A stretch of DNA of 10,507 nt, from contig MEUM01000015.1 in assembly GCA_001771735.1 (NCBI GenBank), positions 31,146 to 41,652 on the forward strand, read 5' to 3'. Source of the stretch: Caldifarciminota bacterium RBG_13_43_14. GTDB lineage: Bacteria; Hydrothermota; Tepidihabitantia; SM23-42. Position 1 is the first letter of the stretch, and every line of letters starts with the position of its first letter. The notes beneath the pieces were generated by a model. The model was not told the origin of the DNA and did not search any database. It was given only the letters and a program-made list of their open reading frames with translations. Position numbers and translations under genes: made by a program. Below are positions 5,024-10,507 of the stretch, piece by piece.

Positions 5024-7771
5024 CTATCGCGTTACGATGATTTTCTGGGTAATATGATCATTAGAGGTTTCCAATACGATAAAGTATACGCCATCTGCAA
5101 TGTCACGGTTATTACTATCTTTCAGATTCCACGTTAGAGTATGGGAGCCATTCATTATATTACCGTCATATATATTGTTTATGAATCGTCCACTAACATC
5201 AAATGCCTGTATCGCAACATGACTTGCATAAGGAATGCTCAAATTCATTAGTACTATTGATCCAGCGGGGTTGGGATAGATCATAAGGTTGAATAGCCTT
5301 GGTGAAGCAGACTTCTGTTCTCCGGCACCAAGCGGCGGATAGAATCCCCTGACCTTCACGACCTGATTCTCGTGAGGTGCTCCGGCCGTGATCTCTGGAA
5401 TGGTAATCCAGTAATTTCCGTCTCGCGGATCATATTCAATGCCCCTCAGATTCCAGCCCGGATTCAATAACATTCTCCGGCCGGTCAATACTGGCGGCTC
5501 TCCGCCATATTCAACAATACCCACGCTGTCAACTGCCGTACCGGCAGCATTAAACCAGGTATGGGTCATTAAATAGGTACCGCCTACTTCATCATAGGCA
5601 AGACATCTCGAGTTATAGTATCCTTGTATCGGATTCGTATACTGGGTGAAATTTTCGAGCGTATCCCCGACATAAATATATTGAGTCGCACCAAGCGCGC
5701 CTCTGCGGTCGACACACCACATTTCTTCATTATGCATCGCGATACCTATTGGATAATCGACTGCAGGATTAGGAAACTGTCTGAGCACGGCACCGGTTGT
5801 CTTATTGATTTTCCACAGTTGTTTCTGATTCCAGCCGGTTACCCATAGTCGATTATCAAAGGCCGAGTATTCAATACCACTCATGCAGGTATCAGGCGCT
5901 GGAGTTGTGCCAAGTGAAGTCACAAAGCTATCGGATGACAAGACAAAGAGATTACGACCATAACCGTCACAGATATATATTCGGTCGCCAACCCGGTCAT
6001 AGGCTACGCCATAGAAAAATCGGCTTGTATTTGAATACGAGGTCTGTTTTGGTCCCCAGACAATCGTTCCTGGCGCCATGCCAATAGTCAATGAGAACGG
6101 ACGAATCCAGGTAGTTTCAGCCGCCGCCAGTACAAGCTGAAAATCAGCAACTGTACCGGGCGGTGTTGATGCGTTAACATTAACGTCGAAAGGATCCGAT
6201 GCATTATTGGTGCTGTCGCCGGCATTTAACGTTCCAAAACCGTAGGTAGAATCAGTGATCGTTATATAGGATGAACTCGTGCGCAGTCGACCTTGAATAT
6301 TAGTTGCCGGTAAATTGCCTGTATTCTTAATGAGATTTACAATACCGCCATTTTCGCCTGGATCAAGTTTGCCATTACCGTTATTATCGTTAACTACTGA
6401 TGTTAAGCGCAGCACCACATTAGGCATATTACCGACCGGAACCGCATTAAGCGCGGCATAGCAATTCAATCTTCCCCAGCCATAATTGTTGTTCGGGTAC
6501 GGTGCACCTTGAGAAGGATGATCGGCATTGTCAAGCAGTATATTATAAATGGTATTGTAATCCAGTATCGGATTCTTCTCAAGCAACAAAGCAACGGCTC
6601 CGGTAACATGCGGACTTGCCATGGAAGTGCCGCTCATGGTCTGATAACCGCCGCCCGGCGCAGCCGAATTGACATTTACACCAGGCGCGCTGATATCCGG
6701 TTTTGTGCGATTCCAATCAGGCCTTTCCCAGTATTGCGTATCGGTCCAGGGCGATTGATTGGGCGCCGGTCCGCGCGATGAGAAACTAGCAATATTATCG
6801 CCGCTGTCCACGGCACCGACGCCGGTCACGGTCGGGAAATTGCCGGGCGTACCGGCAGTTCCTGAACCAGAGCCGGCATTGCCAATTGAAAAAACCGGTA
6901 CAATACCAAGATCGCGCCAGTTCGCACAATCAGCCCAGAATTCAAGCGTCGTCTGATTATTATTTCCCCATGAATTGCCCACTACCTGAGCGCTTTGTCC
7001 GGCAAACCATTGAAAAGAATTGTGTATCCAGGTCGCCTGTCCAGAACCGCCAGCGTCAAAGCATTTCGCACAAATAAAATTCGCTCCCGGCGCAACCCCG
7101 ATGTCCGGATCAAAACTGCCATTCCCATCGCCGCCGCAAATACTGCCCATAGTATGTGTCCCATGACCATGATCATCATACGGTGCTGATTGGCCGTTCA
7201 CTGCATCATACCAGCCGCCGGTGATCCAGCGGCCGCCAAAAGCCGAATGAGTCACTTCGACGCCCGTATCCATATTGCCGACTATCACACCCGACCCAGT
7301 GAAACCGTCATTCCAGCATAAATGCGCGCTGATCAGCGTAATTGCCCAGGTCGGCGCTAATGGTGCCACTTCTTCGCCCTTGTTGTATTCGAGTTGAATG
7401 ACAAAATCATCAATTACATAATCGACATCGTTACGGGCGGCGACTGTTTCTATGATATCACGTGTCGTGCTGAAAGTCATTCCATTAAAGATCCAGTAGG
7501 ATTGATAGTTATTTATTCGTTCACCAAGTGATTCAAGATATTGAGCAAGATCATGTTGTGAGTTTTGTGAAAAATCCTGAAGGTGTTGTAATTTCTCTGC
7601 CTTAGCTGCGGTCGGCATTAATGAAAGATCGGCCTGTTCTTTCATATGAACTATTACCTGGAGTTTTTCTCCTTGGGGTAGATCGGTTAGTCTTTCTTGA
7701 AGCTGCTGATGCACTACACCAGCCTGTGCAATAAACGCTAATGCACACAATATTATCATTGATTTTTTCAT
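5024..7771 (-). CDS. Secreted S8 subtilisin-like serine peptidase with C-terminal sorting-type domain
   Basis: An exported serine endopeptidase. ATG 7771 was chosen over an in-frame ATG at 7795 because AGGAG lies 5 nt upstream and the product opens with a signal peptide, MKKSMIILCALAFIAQAG. It is 915 residues. Numbering below counts from the upstream ATG, so subtract 8. Order: signal peptide (9-26); I9-like propeptide (about 45-135); S8 domain (about 150-450) with Asp176 in MDTGVE, His211 in HGTH, oxyanion Asn306 in SIGNAGSG and Ser391 in GTSMASPH, all present. An acidic Ca-loop-like DNNGNGKLDPGE (470-481) starts a beta-sandwich/CARDB-like region. A beta-propeller-like region follows (about 590-815, recurring YD..G.RIYI/LWV/YWI strands), then a C-terminal FlgD/T9SS-like domain (about 835-923) with YPNPA, DVSGR and DGVYFIVLE, ending KIIVTR. 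The likely role is extracellular protein degradation; the C-terminus suggests secretion or surface attachment, but the secretion route is not shown. Confidence 0.93.
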   Translation of the reverse strand: MKKSMIILCALAFIAQAGVVHQQLQERLTDLPQGEKLQVIVHMKEQADLSLMPTAAKAEKLQHLQDFSQNSQHDLAQYLESLGERINNYQSYWIFNGMTFSTTRDIIETVAARNDVDYVIDDFVIQLEYNKGEEVAPLAPTWAITLISAHLCWNDGFTGSGVIVGNMDTGVEVTHSAFGGRWITGGWYDAVNGQSAPYDDHGHGTHTMGSICGGDGNGSFDPDIGVAPGANFICAKCFDAGGSGQATWIHNSFQWFAGQSAQVVGNSWGNNNQTTLEFWADCANWRDLGIVPVFSIGNAGSGSGTAGTPGNFPTVTGVGAVDSGDNIASFSSRGPAPNQSPWTDTQYWERPDWNRTKPDISAPGVNVNSAAPGGGYQTMSGTSMASPHVTGAVALLLEKNPILDYNTIYNILLDNADHPSQGAPYPNNNYGWGRLNCYAALNAVPVGNMPNVVLRLTSVVNDNNGNGKLDPGENGGIVNLIKNTGNLPATNIQGRLRTSSSYITITDSTYGFGTLNAGDSTNNASDPFDVNVNASTPPGTVADFQLVLAAAETTWIRPFSLTIGMAPGTIVWGPKQTSYSNTSRFFYGVAYDRVGDRIYICDGYGRNLFVLSSDSFVTSLGTTPAPDTCMSGIEYSAFDNRLWVTGWNQKQLWKINKTTGAVLRQFPNPAVDYPIGIAMHNEEMWCVDRRGALGATQYIYVGDTLENFTQYTNPIQGYYNSRCLAYDEVGGTYLMTHTWFNAAGTAVDSVGIVEYGGEPPVLTGRRMLLNPGWNLRGIEYDPRDGNYWITIPEITAGAPHENQVVKVRGFYPPLGAGEQKSASPRLFNLMIYPNPAGSIVLMNLSIPYASHVAIQAFDVSGRFINNIYDGNIMNGSHTLTWNLKDSNNRDIADGVYFIVLETSNDHITQKIIVTR

Positions 7772-7864
7772 GTACTCTCCTCTCACCTTGTCCATACATT
7801 ATGTATTTATTCTATGCGGTTTTGTTTCTCGCTTCACCTCCTTTCATCGCGATTGCTCGCTCTC
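7772..7864 (-). promoter_or_regulatory. Leader of the subtilase gene with an unused full-length Shine-Dalgarno sequence
   Basis: The predicted leader is about 93 nt, from a start near 7864 to ATG 7771. AAAGGAGGTGA (7844-7834, minus strand) complements nearly the whole anti-Shine-Dalgarno tail of 16S rRNA, but it lies more than 60 nt ahead of the real start, which has its own AGGAG. No suitably spaced start codon follows it. It is embedded in an 11-codon mini-ORF, MKGGEARNKTA, from ATG 7847 to TAG 7812. A small GCGA-GCAA-TCGC hairpin sits just before it. This could be a standby ribosome site, a leader peptide or a remnant; function is inferred. Confidence 0.5.
7794..7806. repeat. 13-bp perfect palindrome in the subtilase leader
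   Basis: ATACAT-T-ATGTAT is a perfect 6-1-6 inverted repeat about 60 nt downstream of the predicted transcription start. It overlaps the upstream in-frame ATG at 7795, which I did not choose as the start. It could be an operator or a weak RNA stem. It is AT-rich, so chance cannot be excluded. Confidence 0.3.
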
Positions 7865-7870
7865 TATTTT

Positions 7871-7898
7871 ATTATAAAAGGAATAAAATAATTGTCAA
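7871..7898 (-). promoter_or_regulatory. Perfect-consensus sigma-70 promoter of the subtilase gene
   Basis: Minus-strand TTGACA (7898-7893) and TATAAT (7876-7871) are exact consensus hexamers with a 16-bp AT-rich spacer, the same geometry as the rpsU promoter. It lies immediately downstream of the hairpin that ends the preceding gene, so the subtilase has its own transcription unit. deoC may be transcribed from it by read-through, since no other promoter was found ahead of deoC. Confidence 0.88.
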
Positions 7899-7910
7899 TA
7901 CCCGAATAGA

Positions 7911-7943
7911 GAAAGAGGGCAGGTGTGATACCTGCCCTCTTTC
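7911..7943 (-). terminator. Long perfect hairpin, terminator of the upstream secreted-protein gene
   Basis: The arms 7911-7924 (GAAAGAGGGCAGGT) and 7930-7943 form a perfect 14-bp stem with a 5-nt loop, starting 14 nt after the stop at 7958. On the minus strand the distal arm ends in CTCTTTC followed by TCTATT, a U-rich but interrupted tract. The plus-strand reading is similar (CTCTTTCTTAAC). Position and stem strength fit an intrinsic terminator; the imperfect U-tract leaves efficiency uncertain. Confidence 0.75.
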
Positions 7944-7957
7944 TTAACTAGTTTGAA

Positions 7958-10507
7958 TTAGCGTACGAATACCATTTTTCTAGTGCCTGAGTAGTTTTCG
8001 GCGTCGTATTGGTAGAAGTAAATACCTGCACTTACCCGGCGGTTCTGATTATCGTTTCCGTTCCAGATCATATCATGTATGCCTGGTTCAACAACGCCGT
8101 CGACCATGGTCTTAACCAGCTGGCCAGCAGCATTGTAGATCTTGAGGCTTACTTGAGCAGTTCTGGGTACACCGAAACGGATCGCAACCGTGCGCGTGAA
8201 TGGATTAGGCATGGGATTGAACAAGCAGAAATGAAGCGGTATCAACCTACCGTCTTCGGTGGTGCCGGGAATAAGCTGTCCGTCAATCACGGTGAAAGTC
8301 CTCATCACGGCCGGTCCCCAGTTATTACGGGCATCGCGTCCCCTTATCCAGAGAGTACAGATCTGAGTTGTACCAAGATTGTAAACGCAGCTAAAAGTAT
8401 CAACCACACCTTCCTGGATCGCGTTCCAACCGCCGTCGCTAGGATACATTGCTTCACCGGCACCAGGTGCCGCCGCGCTCGAACCCAATGACCACTCAGC
8501 CGCCGCAATATTGCTCAAACCGGTCAATGAATCATTGACCACCGCTCTGAATGGCAACATTAGATTCGTCGGTGTCACTACTTTCGGATTGGTCTGCACG
8601 CCAATCGACATCGGCAGTACTTTTGGACCGATATAGTCGTTGCCCGTGATATTGATCGTGAAATTCGTTGTCTGAGCAAAACCTTTCATTGACGGATACA
8701 CATTGCGATCACTGACTGTTACTCTCACCCGATAACGCGCGCCATTGGTCATACTGCTCACATTCCATGAATATGGCGAAGTAATACCGGTACCAGCAAC
8801 CAGCGTGATCCAGGTCTGGCCTTCATCCGGCGAGTATTCGATCCAGGTCGAATCCAGAGCCGCTCCGCCATAAGCAACGGCAGTCCAGGCAATAGATATC
8901 GGACTTGATGAATATGTATTGCCACCCACTGGTGAGGATAAAGTAACGTCAGGATGATCATGACCAATCAACCAGATGAAGTGATAGTTCAGAATATCAG
9001 GTAGTTTAATGGTATCCATCTGAGTTATGGAAAATGCATTCATTATTGTCCGGGTCCGGTAACCACCCCAGACACCATCACCAAGCGACCCATGAGTATT
9101 AGCAGATTCCCATTTTGAACCGATGCGGCCGCCAGTAGTCGAGTTAAACAACCAGATACGAGTGGCTACTCCTGTATCCCAGGCATTGGGCGGATTATTA
9201 AGCGGCTCCAATGAATCCGCAATTGCTCCATCGCGATGCGCAGTATAACTCACCGGCGTAACCGAATAAGAACCGCTGATCGGATCTCCAGTCACACCAT
9301 AGATATTGTAAGTGCCGACCGGCGTAAGATCATACTTATATCTTACCTGCATATAGTTCTTACACCACAGAGAATCATACCCAGGGTTAGAACTATTAGC
9401 CCAGGCGTGCCAGAGCACATCATGCGAGGCAAAGGCAATCCTGCCGCCAAGCTCCTCATACCTTCTTATCGTTTCCTGTTGAGCCGGGAAGAATGGCGGA
9501 TATTCATCCTCATATACCACAAAGGTCGCCTTGTAATTTTTCATTACATTTCGAGACGGCAAATAACCCCCATTGTCTGATGTTTCCCAATAAGTATAGG
9601 TCCAGCCGCCCTGCTCAATTGCTTTACGGAAACGATTCCTTAAATCAGGAAGTGCTTGACCACTAGGAACACCATCATCAAGACCATCAGCAAGGACAAC
9701 CAGAATATCAATACCTGCGGAAGCCTGGGTAGTAAATGAGTAATGCAAACCACCGTTATTGTCCTTCACCAGGTTACCACGGAAATCCCGGGATTCAACA
9801 TCATAATAGTAAGTAACCATTGATGTAAGACTGCCAAGCCGGACACGATGCGGCACCACATACGGCGTATCAGCACCAGCAACAAGGTTTAAATTACCCG
9901 GATCGGTTCCATAGTAAACCTTTGAATTCGCATTGTCATTGGTTATCCAGCAAACCTCGGCCGAAAACGCTCCGATATTCTCGCAATGAACATTGCTGAT
10001 CAAAAAATACTCGGCATCAACACCGGCCCAGGTCGTGGATGTATGGGACGGATTCGCATCAACATAGGTGACATATATCGTATCACCCTGACACACTGAT
10101 AAACGGCCGTCACGATGCACGGGTTTGTGGAATAATAATGGTATTGAACCGTTGAAAATATAGCCGTTATTAGCGATCTCACGGCAGTATAGAGTTTCCG
10201 GCTGGGTTTCGGTTAAAACACTGCGTATTGCTACCAGTACCGAATCAACAGTACCGGCTGCGCCATAATTGGTATCTTCGACTCTTATCCGAACCGTATC
10301 GATAACAAAATCATTGGCGCGGTAAACCGGTTTGTTCAAGCCGATAAATCCGGCAACTGTACTCGCGGTGTAAGTGATGACGAGACTGAAAGGCTGGGGA
10401 CCAACCGGAACATTGCGCCCCTGTATGGTCACGCGCCAATCGCCCGCGGCCGGATTATTTACCCGAATACATTCTTCAACATTGAGCGAGTCGCGTCCGG
10501 TTGGATT
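7958..10507 (-). CDS. Large secreted multidomain protein with C-terminal sorting-type domain (5' end outside window)
   Basis: The frame is open to the last base of the window, so the true start lies beyond 10507; an internal GTG at 10432 is not the start. 849 residues are visible. Residues about 1-45 (VNNPAAGDWRVTIQGRNVP...) resemble the end of the beta-sandwich that often follows S8 peptidase domains, so the missing N-terminus may be a subtilase; this is inference. Next come a beta region (about 55-165), a fibronectin-III-like domain (about 168-260), a Rossmann/glutamine-amidotransferase-like domain starting IDILVVLADG (about 266-515, with YWETSDNGGYLP, NYKATFVVYEDE and GGRIAFASHDVLW), an Ig/FN3-like domain (about 520-620), another beta domain (about 625-745) and a FlgD/T9SS-like C-terminal domain (about 760-849: NPMPNPFTR, KIYNAAGQLVKT, SAGIYFYQY, ending KMVFVR). 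It is probably surface-exposed or secreted. Catalytic activity cannot be assigned from the visible part. Confidence 0.88.
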   Translation of the reverse strand, partial: NPTGRDSLNVEECIRVNNPAAGDWRVTIQGRNVPVGPQPFSLVITYTASTVAGFIGLNKPVYRANDFVIDTVRIRVEDTNYGAAGTVDSVLVAIRSVLTETQPETLYCREIANNGYIFNGSIPLLFHKPVHRDGRLSVCQGDTIYVTYVDANPSHTSTTWAGVDAEYFLISNVHCENIGAFSAEVCWITNDNANSKVYYGTDPGNLNLVAGADTPYVVPHRVRLGSLTSMVTYYYDVESRDFRGNLVKDNNGGLHYSFTTQASAGIDILVVLADGLDDGVPSGQALPDLRNRFRKAIEQGGWTYTYWETSDNGGYLPSRNVMKNYKATFVVYEDEYPPFFPAQQETIRRYEELGGRIAFASHDVLWHAWANSSNPGYDSLWCKNYMQVRYKYDLTPVGTYNIYGVTGDPISGSYSVTPVSYTAHRDGAIADSLEPLNNPPNAWDTGVATRIWLFNSTTGGRIGSKWESANTHGSLGDGVWGGYRTRTIMNAFSITQMDTIKLPDILNYHFIWLIGHDHPDVTLSSPVGGNTYSSSPISIAWTAVAYGGAALDSTWIEYSPDEGQTWITLVAGTGITSPYSWNVSSMTNGARYRVRVTVSDRNVYPSMKGFAQTTNFTINITGNDYIGPKVLPMSIGVQTNPKVVTPTNLMLPFRAVVNDSLTGLSNIAAAEWSLGSSAAAPGAGEAMYPSDGGWNAIQEGVVDTFSCVYNLGTTQICTLWIRGRDARNNWGPAVMRTFTVIDGQLIPGTTEDGRLIPLHFCLFNPMPNPFTRTVAIRFGVPRTAQVSLKIYNAAGQLVKTMVDGVVEPGIHDMIWNGNDNQNRRVSAGIYFYQYDAENYSGTRKMVFVR

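Noticed and set aside
6982..7179. Minus-strand 65-codon open frame inside the subtilase gene.
   Set aside because: It is an alternative frame over the catalytic domain, whose motifs (HGTH, SIGN) are clearly in the other frame.
7772..7795. ATG 7795 as the start of the subtilase.
   Set aside because: It would place charged residues MDKVRGEY ahead of the signal peptide and lies inside a palindrome; ATG 7771 has AGGAG at the right distance.
8009..8491. 160-codon plus-strand open frame, the longest not on the minus strand.
   Set aside because: It lies entirely antisense to the conserved C-terminal domain of the secreted protein, has no Shine-Dalgarno site or promoter, and its product resembles no family I recognise.
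10357..10432. GTG at 10432 as the start of the large secreted protein.
   Set aside because: The frame continues upstream to the window edge with conserved-looking sequence (NVEECIRVNNPAAGDW), there is no signal peptide at the GTG, and no promoter nearby.

Overview
The window looks like chromosome from an uncultivated Gram-negative-type bacterium in or near the FCB / candidate-phylum WOR-3 (Stahlbacteria, TA06) area. This is inferred from family resemblance only: large secreted subtilases and multidomain surface proteins ending in a FlgD/T9SS-type-A-like C-terminal beta domain, beside a conserved housekeeping block. There is no rRNA, tRNA or CRISPR array to fix the taxonomy. Every gene I can support lies on the minus strand, so transcription runs from high to low coordinates.

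Right part (10507 to 7958): the 3' portion of a very large secreted multidomain protein, cut by the window edge and open to the last base. It ends at a long perfect hairpin (7911-7943). Just past that hairpin is a perfect-consensus promoter (7871-7898) for the next gene, a signal-peptide-bearing S8 subtilase (7771-5024). The subtilase has an I9-like propeptide, a complete catalytic triad, a Ca-loop-like motif, a beta-propeller-like region and the same type of C-terminal domain. Its roughly 93-nt leader carries an almost full-length anti-16S Shine-Dalgarno sequence that does not serve the main start codon.

Middle (5023 to 3912): after a strong 13-bp hairpin comes deoC (deoxyribose-phosphate aldolase). 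A 375-bp non-coding region follows. It contains a 247-bp segment bounded by perfect 14-bp inverted repeats and filled with repeated GGCTCA motifs and small stem-loops. Next to it lies a second perfect-consensus promoter (3941-3968).

Left part (3911 to 1): that promoter drives a macromolecular-synthesis-type operon: rpsU (ribosomal protein bS21), mutS2, dnaG (primase), then the first 17 codons of a gene that by position and sequence is probably rpoD (primary sigma factor). The usual rpsU-dnaG-rpoD order is interrupted by mutS2, which overlaps dnaG by an ATGA junction. This mutS2 is unusual in two ways. It ends without the C-terminal Smr nuclease domain. Its conserved N-terminus is encoded upstream of the first usual in-frame start codon, in a different frame from a well-placed ATG, so the gene has either a one-base frameshift (real or an assembly error) or a non-canonical start.

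The operon ties translation (bS21), replication priming (DnaG), transcription initiation (probable sigma) and a MutS-family ATPase to one promoter. The secreted proteins to the right are separate, individually regulated units. I see no clear novel defence or mobile system. The best leads are the mutS2 anomaly, the inverted-repeat element, the hairpin at the deoC start and the leader of the subtilase gene.
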